From positions 1 through 64,000 of the forward strand of contig JAKJHY010000029.1 in the NCBI GenBank assembly GCA_021648845.1: DNA of 64,000 nt. The letters are read 5' to 3'. The translations under genes and the position numbers were made by a program. Below the pieces are notes generated by a model. That model was given only the letters and a program-made list of their open reading frames with translations, ran no database searches and had not been told where the DNA came from. This document shows, in pieces, positions 37,383 through 46,513 of the stretch (positions are counted from its first letter, which is position 1; the number at the start of each line of letters is the position of its first letter). Source of the stretch: Mycobacterium sp. MBM. Its GTDB lineage: Bacteria > Actinomycetota > Actinomycetes > Mycobacteriales > Mycobacteriaceae.

Positions 37383-38711
37383 GTGAGTACGGCTCCGGAG
37401 ATCCCGGCACAGCGGGCCGGGACGCCGCGCGCGCGGCCGCGGCGCGCGGTGATCGATCGCGCCTGGCGCGCGCTGGGGCCGGGCGTCGAAGTGCTCAGCA
37501 CCGACGACGGCGGACCGCTGAGCCGCACCGTCAAGCGGATCTTGGACCCGCTGGTGCTACGGCTGCGGTCCAACCCGCAGTACTCGACGCCGGTGGTGTC
37601 CGGTGAGGTGGCTGCCGAGATGCACCAGCTGATCGGCGCCCACCGTGCCCAACTGTGCGCCGCCGCTTCCTGGTTCGCGGTGCTGAAGGTGCATCGTCGC
37701 AAGCTGCGCCTTACCACCGGCAACGCCCAGGAACTGTACTTCCCGGTGTGCTACGAGCTTGCTGTGACCAAAGGTGAACCTGTACAAGGTGATTCGGATA
37801 CCGCGGAGAGCATTCTGCGGGGTATCCACGGAGACCGGGACCGCACCGCCATCGCGGTGCTCAACCGGTATGTCGCCGACGAGTCGGTGATCGGCGCGCT
37901 CGAGCGCCAAGTGCGGGACAGCTGGGCCGATGTCCGGCCGACCGCCGCGATCACCGATCCATTCCTGGCTGGTTTGACCACCGTCTTGGGCGACGCCACC
38001 GGGCACAACGAAATGTCGGCCCGCCAACGGGTTTGGGAGGCGATGGTCGCCGACGCGACACCCTACAACTTGGGTGCGCGGGCGCGCGGCCGGACACCGG
38101 ACCTGCCGTGGTCGTTCGTCGAAATCGGTCTCTGTTCGGTGCTGCCGCAACAGCCACCGCCCGTGCGCACCGGCACCGATACCGATCGTCCGCTGGACCG
38201 CAGCGTCGTGGATCGGGTGCGGGCCACCTTGCGGCGCGCTCTGGATCGCGACGAGCTCCCGGACATTCCGCTGCTGTGCGCTGAGGAGGTTGACCGCGCC
38301 TGCGCGCCATGGGGATTGCTCGCCGAAGACATTCAGGCTGTAATGGTGGCGGGCGTGGAGATCGCGATCGAACTGGCACCGCTCAGCGCGACCGCCGCGC
38401 CGCGCTACCGGTTGGCCGCTCAGATCCAGGCCAGGCTCCGCAAGGAGGCCTACGTTCTGCACGCGCGACGCTACCTGGCCGACGGCGAGCCCCTGCACCC
38501 GCGCCAGCAGCAGGTGAACGACGAACTTGCGGCGTTCGCCAGACCGTATCTGAGTCGGCTGTGGGCCCGTCTGCACGGCCGCGACGTCTGGCAGGAATCC
38601 TGCGCCGACATCGACGAGGTGCGAGCCCTGCTCGAAGGGGTCGCGCGTTCGGTGAGCCTGGATCATCGGCAGCGGATCAAGGCGATGCTGGAACTTGTGG
38701 CGGCGCAATGA
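37383..38711 (+). CDS. Hypothetical helical protein, first gene of coupled pair in CHAT cluster
   Basis: A 442-residue protein of unknown family, starting at GTG 37383. It is predicted largely helical, with an Arg-rich N-terminus (RAGTPRARPRRAVIDRAW), no signal peptide and no membrane helix. The most structured-looking parts are EVAAEMHQLIGAHRAQLCAA (about 75-95), LRGIHGDRDRTAIAVLNRYV (about 145-165) and LDHRQRIKAMLELVAAQ at the end. I see no nuclease, kinase or protease motif. The next gene starts inside its stop codon (ATGA), so both are made together. Position and orientation link it with the TPR-CHAT pair. Confidence 0.6.
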   Translation: MSTAPEIPAQRAGTPRARPRRAVIDRAWRALGPGVEVLSTDDGGPLSRTVKRILDPLVLRLRSNPQYSTPVVSGEVAAEMHQLIGAHRAQLCAAASWFAVLKVHRRKLRLTTGNAQELYFPVCYELAVTKGEPVQGDSDTAESILRGIHGDRDRTAIAVLNRYVADESVIGALERQVRDSWADVRPTAAITDPFLAGLTTVLGDATGHNEMSARQRVWEAMVADATPYNLGARARGRTPDLPWSFVEIGLCSVLPQQPPPVRTGTDTDRPLDRSVVDRVRATLRRALDRDELPDIPLLCAEEVDRACAPWGLLAEDIQAVMVAGVEIAIELAPLSATAAPRYRLAAQIQARLRKEAYVLHARRYLADGEPLHPRQQQVNDELAAFARPYLSRLWARLHGRDVWQESCADIDEVRALLEGVARSVSLDHRQRIKAMLELVAAQ

Positions 38712-39778
38712 AATTGGTTGTCGAGCAGGGTCTGTGGACCACCGGAGGGCCGGTGGCGGCGCCGCCCGCCGTCGCGGTTCTGGAGGTCGCCGGCGCGGTG
38801 CTGTCATGGACGGTCGATGATCCGGCCTTGCCCGTGCAGCTGACGTTCACCGACGTGACCGCCGCCGATTGGCTGTGGCGGGTGCTCGGCGAACAGGGGC
38901 ACGTGGCGGTGATCGAAGCCGTGGGTGGCCCCGCGGCGGGGCCGCACTCCGCGATCGACATTGCGGATGTGGCACTCTCCGCCGAGGCCCTCGCGCCGCT
39001 GCGTCGCCTCGCGGTGGGGCACTGGCTGCGTCGCTGGTGGCCGGCCAGCGTGCGGGACGGCATCGCCGCTCTCGACATCGCGGTGCTGGATGCCGAATTG
39101 GCGGTGCTGACCGCCGCCGCGCAGGACTTCTTCTCCGCGGACACCCTGGACTCCGATGTCGAGGCGCTGTTGCGCCCGCACCGCGACGCGCTACTGGCTC
39201 AGCGTCGCGACGGCGACCCCCGGGTGGCGGCACTGGTCGAGTCGTGCCGCGACCTCGTCGACTGGGCGATGCTCGCCGAACCCGTGGCGGCGCTCGGTGA
39301 GCGCCGGCGCGATGACTACGCACTGGCGGCCGGTGCGGGTTCGACGGCCTCGGCCGCCATCGGCGCCGGCACCGCGTCTATCAACTGGAGCGCAGTGCCG
39401 TTCGGCGTGTTCGATGCCGCCGAGGACACGGTGCAATGGTCGGTGCGCGGGGACGGATCCGGCGCGGTGGTGGCCACGGTGCGTGCCACTGTCAGCGCCT
39501 CGGCCGCGGGGATCCCGGTGCGGCTGCGCAACGCGGAGACCATCGGTGCCGGGATGCTCGACGAACGTGGCACCGCGACGCTCGTCCTACCGATGACGGA
39601 GTCGGCGGCCTGGAACCGCGATTGGTCCGCAACCTCGGTGGACATCGGTCGCGCGGCATCGCGCGGTGAGGGTCGACAGACCCGGGACCGGCTGCGGGCC
39701 TTCGTGCGGTCTCGACTGGCGGCCCCGGCTGCCGATGCCTACCTTGCCGAGATCCTCGCCGCCGAGTCCGATTACTGA
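38708..39778 (+). CDS. Hypothetical protein, second gene of coupled pair in CHAT cluster
   Basis: This 356-residue protein of unknown family starts at ATG 38708, overlapping the previous stop as ATGA. An N-terminal segment of beta character (MKLVVEQGLW; VAVLEVAGAVLSWTVDD) is followed by helices (about 95-210) and a C-terminal beta-sandwich-like part (about 225-320: INWSAVPFGVFDAAEDTVQW; VVATVRATVSASAAGIPVRL; ATLVLPMTESAAWNRDW). A basic helix closes the protein. There is no signal peptide or membrane segment. It might be an adaptor or effector of the CHAT system. It converges with the esterase gene with a 7-base overlap. Confidence 0.6.
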   Translation: MKLVVEQGLWTTGGPVAAPPAVAVLEVAGAVLSWTVDDPALPVQLTFTDVTAADWLWRVLGEQGHVAVIEAVGGPAAGPHSAIDIADVALSAEALAPLRRLAVGHWLRRWWPASVRDGIAALDIAVLDAELAVLTAAAQDFFSADTLDSDVEALLRPHRDALLAQRRDGDPRVAALVESCRDLVDWAMLAEPVAALGERRRDDYALAAGAGSTASAAIGAGTASINWSAVPFGVFDAAEDTVQWSVRGDGSGAVVATVRATVSASAAGIPVRLRNAETIGAGMLDERGTATLVLPMTESAAWNRDWSATSVDIGRAASRGEGRQTRDRLRAFVRSRLAAPAADAYLAEILAAESDY

Positions 39779-41127
39779 TCGGGCCGGCGCTCGGCTACTT
39801 GCTCCGTGGCGGGACCGGTGTCCGGGTGCCGCAGCGTCGTTCTCGGCACGCCAGGTGTCCCGATCCGACCGGCCAGCCATGGCAGCGCCTCGGCGAACGC
39901 GCGCGCCGCGAAGGGCCAGTCGTGCTGTCCGGGCCGGGTGACCACCGCGCAGTCGATCCCGCGGGATGCCCCGAGCCCACACAACGCTTGGGCGGCGGCG
40001 GCCGTCTGCGGTGGCGGGGAGGTGCCCGCCCCGTTCACTGCGAACCAGCCGGCCACCCCGCGATATGGACCGTGCCGGGTGATGACCGTGCTGGGGTCGA
40101 ACGCGTCGTAGGCGGCCGCGTCACCGCCGAACAGCCGGTCGATCGTCTGTGCCTTCGTTCCGGAGTTCGGACTCAGGTCGCCGGCGATATCCTCGAACGC
40201 CGAGAAGCGCTCCGGGTGCATCACGGTCAGGTCGACGGCGCAGGTACCGCCCATCGACCATCCGACCACACCCCAGTTGGCGGGATCGGCACTCACCCCG
40301 AATTGTGAGATCACGGCCGGAACAACATCTTTGGTGAGATGATCGGCCACCTTGCCGCGGCGGCCGTTCACGCACTCGGTGTCGTTGTTGAAGGTCCCGC
40401 CGACGTCGGCGAAGACCAGCACCGGAGCTTCGCCCCCGTGCCCGGCGGCGAATGTGTCCACCGTCTGCACGGCGTTACCGGCCCGGGCCCAGTCCTGCGG
40501 CGTATTCAGTTCACCGCCGATCATCATCAGCGTCGGCAGCCGCGGTGGAGGATCCGAGGCGAACCAGGCGGGCGGCAGATAGACCAGCTCGCCGCGGTGC
40601 TTGAAACCCGAACCGGCGTCCCCGGAGTCCAATGTCACCAGGGAGCCGTTGTGCGGCACCGCATGCCGCACCTGGAAGGCCGCGACCGTGGCCATATCGG
40701 TCTGGTCGGGCAACGGCCCGTCGGTCAACTGACCCCATGCCGTTGCCATGGTGGGGAAGTATCCGGTCCACTGGTTGACGGCCAACGCCGTGCACAGGAG
40801 GCACAGCGGGACCGCCATGAACGCGGCGGTGCGTCGCCACCAACCGCGGTGTCGTGCGCCGGTCATCAGTGCCGCAGCGGTGAAGCCGGTGAGCGCGATC
40901 CAGATCCACAATGCCGACGGGGCGGGTTCCCCGGCCAATCCCTGGCTCGCGATGTACCAGTGCGCGGCGGCGGCGACCGCGAGGCCACAGGCGGCCGCGG
41001 CGATCAGTCGGCGTCGCCGCCGCAGTGCGGCCACCAGGACCAGGCCGGTGACCGCTTGAACGGTCACCGGCACCCAACCATGGGTCAGCGAATCGTGGTG
41101 CTGTAAAAGCCCGGACATCAATGTCAC
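39772..41127 (-). CDS. Membrane-anchored alpha/beta-hydrolase (esterase D/antigen 85-like)
   Basis: This 451-residue protein has four N-terminal membrane helices (within about 1-125) and an extracytoplasmic esterase domain (about 150-430). The nucleophile elbow is VVGWSMGGTC (Ser about 290), with YLPPAWF, TLMMIGGELN and a later PGQHDWPFAARAF carrying the probable catalytic His. The family includes mycolyltransferases and their relatives, so a role in envelope lipid metabolism is plausible but unproven. It is the positional counterpart of M. tuberculosis Rv1639c next to lysX. GTG 41127 or ATG 41118 may start it. Confidence 0.82.
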   Translation of the reverse strand: MTLMSGLLQHHDSLTHGWVPVTVQAVTGLVLVAALRRRRRLIAAAACGLAVAAAAHWYIASQGLAGEPAPSALWIWIALTGFTAAALMTGARHRGWWRRTAAFMAVPLCLLCTALAVNQWTGYFPTMATAWGQLTDGPLPDQTDMATVAAFQVRHAVPHNGSLVTLDSGDAGSGFKHRGELVYLPPAWFASDPPPRLPTLMMIGGELNTPQDWARAGNAVQTVDTFAAGHGGEAPVLVFADVGGTFNNDTECVNGRRGKVADHLTKDVVPAVISQFGVSADPANWGVVGWSMGGTCAVDLTVMHPERFSAFEDIAGDLSPNSGTKAQTIDRLFGGDAAAYDAFDPSTVITRHGPYRGVAGWFAVNGAGTSPPPQTAAAAQALCGLGASRGIDCAVVTRPGQHDWPFAARAFAEALPWLAGRIGTPGVPRTTLRHPDTGPATEQVAERRPDQ

Positions 41128-41172
41128 GAGATCATCGTGACGGCGTTTCCTGGAAGGTAGCTGTGCCGGGGG

Positions 41173-44100
41173 TCAGCGGGGTTTGGCCAACGGGAACGGC
41201 AGGGTCTCCCGGATACTGCGACCCGTGATGAGCATGACCACCCGGTCGACGCCGACGCCGAGACCCCCGGTGGGTGGCATCGCGTACTCCAGCGCTTGGA
41301 GGAAATCCTCGTCGAGTTCCATTGCTTCGGGGTCACCACCGGCGGCCAGCAGCGACTGTTCCTGCAGCCGCTTGCGTTGTTCCACCGGATCGGTGAGCTC
41401 GCTGTAGGCGGTGCCCAACTCGACACCCCAGGCGACCAGATCCCAGCGCTCGGCGACACCGGCGATACTGCGGTGCGGGCGGGTCAGCGGGGAGACCGAG
41501 GTGGGAAAGTCCTTGTAGAACGTCGGGCGTTCGGTCTGCCCTTCGACCAGCCGTTCGTAGAGTTCGAGCACCACCGCGCCGGCATCCCAATGCGTCAGGT
41601 ACGGTACGCCGGCGCCGTCGCACAGACTGCGCAGCCGCTCCAGTCCGGTCTGCGGGTCGATCCGCTCACCGAGGGCCTCCGACACCGCGTCGTGCACCGT
41701 CTTCACCGGCCAATCCCCGGAGATGTCCACGGCGGTCAACTCGCCGTCGGGGCCCGGGCGCATCACCACCTGAGCACCGTTGGCGGCCTCGGCCGCGTTC
41801 TGGATCAACTCGCGGCACCCGTGCATCCACACGGTGTAGTCGGCATGAGCCTGATAGGCCTCCAGCAGGGTGAATTCCGGGTTGTGGCTGAAGTCGACGC
41901 CCTCGTTGCGGAATGCGCGGCCCAGTTCGAAGACCCGCTCCACCCCGCCGACGCACAACCGCTTCAGGTACAGCTCGGGCGCGATGCGCAGGTAGAGATC
42001 GAGGTCGTAGGCGTTGATGTGGGTGGTGAACGGCCGCGCGTTGGCCCCGCCGTGGATCTGCTGCAGAATGGGCGTCTCGACCTCTAGGAACCCCTTGCCG
42101 ACCAAGGTTTCCCGGATGGCGTGCAGGATCGCGCTCCGCGCGGCGATGAGATCGCGGGCCTCGGTGTTGATGGCGAGATCGACGTATCGGGTCCGCACCC
42201 GTGCCTCGGGGTCGGTGAGCCCCTTCCACTTGTCGGGCAGTGGTCGCAGGCACTTGCCGATCAGCCGCCACCGGGTGACCAACAGCGACTGGGTCCCGCT
42301 GCGGCTGAGGCCCATCGTGCCGGTGACCTCGATCAGATCGCCGAGGTCTATCGCCCCGGTGAAGTCGGCGTTGCTGCCCTGGGTGAGATGTGAATTGTCC
42401 AGCAGCAGTTGCACATCGCCGGACCAGTCGCGCAACATGGCGAACAGCACACCGCCGTAGTCGCGCAATCGCAGGATCCGGCCCGCCACGGTGACGGTGA
42501 CATCGGCGGCGGTGGTGGCCAGAGCTTGGCGCACGGTGTGGCTGGGTGCCTCACCGACGGGGTAGGCGTCGACGCCGCTGTCCTGCAGCGATTTCAGCTT
42601 CGCCATCCGGACCCGCACCTGCTCGGGCAGCCGATTGTGTTCGTCGGTGGGCAGATCTTCTTGCAGCGCACTGATATCCGGCGCGCTGCCGTCCTGATGC
42701 AACAGTCCGCTGTCGACCAGGTTCTTCGGTGCGGCGACGTGTTCGCCGGTGTGCTCCTTGCGCCGGGAGAACGGCAGCACCAGAAAGCCCTCGGCGATCA
42801 CCGAGGCCACCCCGACACGGGGCACCTCGCGGGCGTCCTCGTAGCAGGCGAACCGTGGAACCCACTCCGGCTGGTACTTCATGTTGGATCGGTACAGCGT
42901 CTCCAGCTGCCACCAGCGGGAAAAGAACACCAGCAGACCGCGCCACAGTCGGGCGATCGGGCCGGCGCCCAGCTGGGCGCCCTGCTCGAACGCCGAGCGG
43001 AACATCGCGAAGTTCAACGAGATCCGGGTGATGCCGAGATCTTCGGCCTGCAGGCATATCTCGCTGACCATCAGCTCGATGGTGCCGTTGGGGGACTGTG
43101 GCGAGCGGCGCATCACATCCAGGGAGACGCCGTTGGCGCCCCACGGGACCAGCGAGAGCATCGCCACGACTTTCTCGTCCGCACCGTCGGCGCCGCCTTC
43201 GACCGCTTCCACCAGCATGCAGTCACCGTCGGCTGGATCACCAAGACGCCCCAACGCCATCGAGAAGCCGCGCTCGGTTTCGGTATCGCGCCAGGCGTCG
43301 GCGCGTCCGATGACCATCGCCATCTCATCGGCGGTCAGCTCGCGGTGCCTGCGGATACGGACCGACAGACCGGCTCGCCGGGCGCGGGTGACTGCCTGGC
43401 GCACCGGCTTCATGTCCGGCCCGGACAGTTTGAAGCGGTCGGGGTGCAGGATGGCCTCGTCGCCGAGCTCGAGGGCATTCAGTCCCGCGTCGCGGAACGC
43501 CTGTGCGGCCGGGGCGCTGGCGCCCATCACGCCCGGCGCCCAACCGTAGGATTTGCACAGCTTGAGCCAGGCGTCGATGGCGGCCGGCCAGGATCGGGGA
43601 TCGCCGACCGGGTCCCCGCTGGCCAGGCAGACGCCGACCTCGACGCGGTAGGTGATCGCGGCGCGGCCGTTGGGTGCGAAGACCACCGACTTGTCGCGGC
43701 GGGTGGCGAAATAGCCCAGCGAGTCGTTCTTGCCGAACAGCTCCAGCAGACCACGGATCGCGGACTCGTCCTGTCCGGTCAGGGCATTGGTGGCCCGCTG
43801 GGACCGGAACAGCACGATCGCCGCGACCACCAACGCCAAGGCACCGAAGAGTCCGAGCAGGGCGTTGACCAGGACACCGGGGTGTTGCCCGTCGAAGACC
43901 GCGGCGTCGACGCCGGCGAAGGCCACCACGCGGTTGACGACGTAGCCGAGCCGGTAGTCGTGTTGCAGTGTGCCGGGGAACAATTCCACCAGGGCCCAGC
44001 CGATGCCGATGCCCAGCGCCATCCCCGCCAACAAGGTGCCGATCGCCTTGAACAGCGCGCCGCGGCGGACCCTGGCCCAGAACTCGTGGCGGGCCAACAC

Positions 44101-44517
44101 CAGGAACCCGATGGCGGCCAGGTGGAACACCAGGCCGATGACCTCGCCGAACTCTTCCAGAATCGATTCGTCGCCGGCTATCAGGTCCGCGACGTTCACC
44201 CCGACCGCGGCGACCATGTAGAGCACCAGGATCCACCAGGCGATGCTCTTGCGGGCTGCCAGCGCGGCGGCCAGCAGTGCGAGGACCGTCGCCCAGGCGA
44301 AGCTGGTGTCCGGGAAGTTGAAGATGTAGTCGTTGACGAACTCGCGGGGCACCCGGATGGTGCTGCGGACCAGCGGCGAGATGCTGGCCACCAGGGACAG
44401 CGTCGCGATGACCCCGACGATCCAGCCCGCGGCGGTCGGCACCCACGAGAAGCCGGACGGTCGCCGGGTCCTGGGCTGATCCGGCACCGCCGGATGCGGA
44501 ACTGTGCTGGCCGTCAT
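41173..44517 (-). CDS. lysX: Bifunctional lysyl-tRNA synthetase/lysylphosphatidylglycerol synthase
   Basis: A 1114-residue fusion. Residues 1-600 form an MprF-like part: about seven membrane helices, then a GNAT-like transferase domain (SGPDMKPVRQAVTRARRAGL; ITRISLNFAMFRSAFEQGAQ) that adds lysine to phosphatidylglycerol. Residues about 620-1114 are class II lysyl-tRNA synthetase: an OB-fold (RILRLRDYGGVLFAMLRDWS), then FELGRAFRNEGVDFSHNPEF (motif 2 area) and GGLGVGVDRVVMLITG (motif 3). In M. tuberculosis LysX makes the membrane less negative and confers resistance to cationic peptides. The start is ATG 44517. A stand-alone LysS is expected elsewhere. Slightly shorter than the M. tuberculosis protein (1172). 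Confidence 0.96.
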   Translation of the reverse strand: MTASTVPHPAVPDQPRTRRPSGFSWVPTAAGWIVGVIATLSLVASISPLVRSTIRVPREFVNDYIFNFPDTSFAWATVLALLAAALAARKSIAWWILVLYMVAAVGVNVADLIAGDESILEEFGEVIGLVFHLAAIGFLVLARHEFWARVRRGALFKAIGTLLAGMALGIGIGWALVELFPGTLQHDYRLGYVVNRVVAFAGVDAAVFDGQHPGVLVNALLGLFGALALVVAAIVLFRSQRATNALTGQDESAIRGLLELFGKNDSLGYFATRRDKSVVFAPNGRAAITYRVEVGVCLASGDPVGDPRSWPAAIDAWLKLCKSYGWAPGVMGASAPAAQAFRDAGLNALELGDEAILHPDRFKLSGPDMKPVRQAVTRARRAGLSVRIRRHRELTADEMAMVIGRADAWRDTETERGFSMALGRLGDPADGDCMLVEAVEGGADGADEKVVAMLSLVPWGANGVSLDVMRRSPQSPNGTIELMVSEICLQAEDLGITRISLNFAMFRSAFEQGAQLGAGPIARLWRGLLVFFSRWWQLETLYRSNMKYQPEWVPRFACYEDAREVPRVGVASVIAEGFLVLPFSRRKEHTGEHVAAPKNLVDSGLLHQDGSAPDISALQEDLPTDEHNRLPEQVRVRMAKLKSLQDSGVDAYPVGEAPSHTVRQALATTAADVTVTVAGRILRLRDYGGVLFAMLRDWSGDVQLLLDNSHLTQGSNADFTGAIDLGDLIEVTGTMGLSRSGTQSLLVTRWRLIGKCLRPLPDKWKGLTDPEARVRTRYVDLAINTEARDLIAARSAILHAIRETLVGKGFLEVETPILQQIHGGANARPFTTHINAYDLDLYLRIAPELYLKRLCVGGVERVFELGRAFRNEGVDFSHNPEFTLLEAYQAHADYTVWMHGCRELIQNAAEAANGAQVVMRPGPDGELTAVDISGDWPVKTVHDAVSEALGERIDPQTGLERLRSLCDGAGVPYLTHWDAGAVVLELYERLVEGQTERPTFYKDFPTSVSPLTRPHRSIAGVAERWDLVAWGVELGTAYSELTDPVEQRKRLQEQSLLAAGGDPEAMELDEDFLQALEYAMPPTGGLGVGVDRVVMLITGRSIRETLPFPLAKPR

Positions 44518-44585
44518 AGGGCGCGAGAATATGCCCTAAGCGGCCGATACGGGCGCTTCTGCGGTCCCGGGTGTCGGCCGGGGGA

Positions 44586-44945
44586 TCACCAGACCGGGCC
44601 GGTGTACTTCTCGCCGGGCCCGTGCCCGGGTTCCTCGGGCGCCGCGCTGGCTTCCCGGAACGCCAGCTGCAGGCTTTTCAGTCCGTCGCGCAGCGGTCCG
44701 GCGTGCAGGCCCAGATACTCGGCCGACGCGGTGACCAGGCCGGCGAGCGCGGTGATCAGCCGGCGGGCCTCGTCGAGGTCGCGGTGCGGGCTGTCCTCGG
44801 GCTCCTCGGCGCCCAGCCCGATCTTCTCCGCCGCCGCGCTCATCAGCATGATGGCCGAGCGGGTGATCACCTCGACGGCGGGAATCTCGGCCAGCTCCCT
44901 CACCTGCGGGTCTGCGCCGGGCGGAGTTTTCTGATCGTCGGTCAT
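44586..44945 (-). CDS. DUF1844 family protein
   Basis: A 119-residue soluble protein with the DUF1844 core (AEIPAVEVITRSAIMLMSAA; LDEARRLITALAGLVTASAE). This short helical family is conserved in actinobacteria and usually encoded next to infC. The function is unknown. ATG 44945 is used, since the open frame to 45767 is antisense to infC. It is divergent from the infC leader, and their transcripts start only a few bases apart. Confidence 0.85.
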   Translation of the reverse strand: MTDDQKTPPGADPQVRELAEIPAVEVITRSAIMLMSAAAEKIGLGAEEPEDSPHRDLDEARRLITALAGLVTASAEYLGLHAGPLRDGLKSLQLAFREASAAPEEPGHGPGEKYTGPVW

Positions 44946-44951
44946 GCCTGT

Positions 44952-45230
44952 TAGACTTGCACGATCGACCGTCCCGGCGAACGCCAGGGACAGTAAGTGG
45001 AGTCCCGCTCCCACCGCTGACCATACCGGTCCAGCGGTCCGGTCACAGGCATCCGCGGATGCCCTGTTCTGCGCATGCGCAGGCGGCGTAAGCCGTGATC
45101 GGTCGGCATCGGGCCCTGCTGTATGCAGGGCCGTTCTGCTCTTCGGAGCGGAATGCTGACGGTGTGGTCCCTCCCTGCTGACCCGGCGCTCCACGCGGTC
45201 GTGGCACGAGCAGACAACGTAGGAGGCCCC
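44952..45230 (+). promoter_or_regulatory. Promoter and structured leader of infC operon
   Basis: A -10-like TAGACT is at 44952-44957. About 265 bases of untranslated leader follow before infC. The leader holds a perfect 16-base palindrome GGCATCCGCGGATGCC (45048-45063) and an 8-base perfect hairpin GGCCCTGC/GCAGGGCC (45112-45132). The hairpin is followed by a T-rich GTTCTGCTCTT, which looks like an attenuator. IF3/L20-type feedback on such leaders is known in other bacteria. Its operation here is inferred. Confidence 0.5.
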
Positions 45231-45842
<612 letters not shown>

Positions 45843-45866
45843 TCACTTCACACGAACTGAGGACAC

Positions 45867-46061
45867 ATGCCCAAGGCAAAGACCCACAGCGGCGCATCCA
45901 AGCGCTTCCGCGTCACCGGAAGCGGAAAGGTCGTCCGCCAGAAGGCCGGCAAGCGCCACCTGCTCGAGCACAAGCCGAGCAAGCAGACCCGTCGCCTCGA
46001 CGGCCGCACCGTGGTGGCCGCCAACGACACCAAGCGCGTCAAGAAGATGCTGAACGGCTAG
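45867..46061 (+). CDS. rpmI: 50S ribosomal protein L35
   Basis: A 64-residue, very basic protein with the L35 signature (MPKAKTHSGASKRFRVTGSG; KRHLLEHKPSKQTRRL). It starts at ATG 45867, 24 bases after infC, in the classic infC-rpmI-rplT order. Confidence 0.97.
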   Translation: MPKAKTHSGASKRFRVTGSGKVVRQKAGKRHLLEHKPSKQTRRLDGRTVVAANDTKRVKKMLNG

Positions 46062-46112
46062 TACCGCCGCTTCACCCCCCACTTTTCACCTAGCAAGAAC
46101 AGGAACACTCTC

Positions 46113-46502
46113 ATGGCACGCGTGAAGCGCGCAGTCAACGCTCAGAAGAAGCGGCGCACAGTTCTCAAGGCTTCCAAGGGCTACCGCGGCCAGCGCTCGC
46201 GGCTGTACCGCAAGGCCAAGGAGCAGCAGCTCCACTCGCTCACCTACGCCTACCGCGACCGTCGTGCGCGCAAGGGTGAGTTCCGCAAGCTGTGGATCTC
46301 GCGCATCAACGCCGCGGCCCGCGCCAACGACATCACCTACAACCGCCTGATCCAGGGCCTCAAGGCCGCCGGCGTCGAGGTCGACCGCAAGAACCTGTCG
46401 GAGATCGCGATCAGCGATCCGGCCGCGTTCACCGCTTTGGTCGAGGTCGCCAAGGCTGCCCTGCCCGAGGATGTCAACGCACCGTCGGGCGAAGCCGCCT
46501 GA
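46113..46502 (+). CDS. rplT: 50S ribosomal protein L20
   Basis: A 129-residue basic protein with the L20 signature (MARVKRAVNAQKKRRTVLKA; GYRGQRSRLYRKAKEQ; INAAARANDITYNRLIQGLK). It binds 23S rRNA early in 50S assembly and in other bacteria represses its own operon by binding an RNA mimic. It starts at ATG 46113, 52 bases after rpmI. Confidence 0.97.
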   Translation: MARVKRAVNAQKKRRTVLKASKGYRGQRSRLYRKAKEQQLHSLTYAYRDRRARKGEFRKLWISRINAAARANDITYNRLIQGLKAAGVEVDRKNLSEIAISDPAAFTALVEVAKAALPEDVNAPSGEAA

Positions 46503-46513
46503 GACAGCCCTGA

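Noticed and set aside
38708..39778. Bacterial gasdermin as partner of the CHAT protease
   Set aside because: The protein lacks the hydrophobic beta-hairpins, the N-terminal palmitoylated Cys and the typical 230-300-residue size of bacterial gasdermins. Cys is almost absent at its N-terminus.
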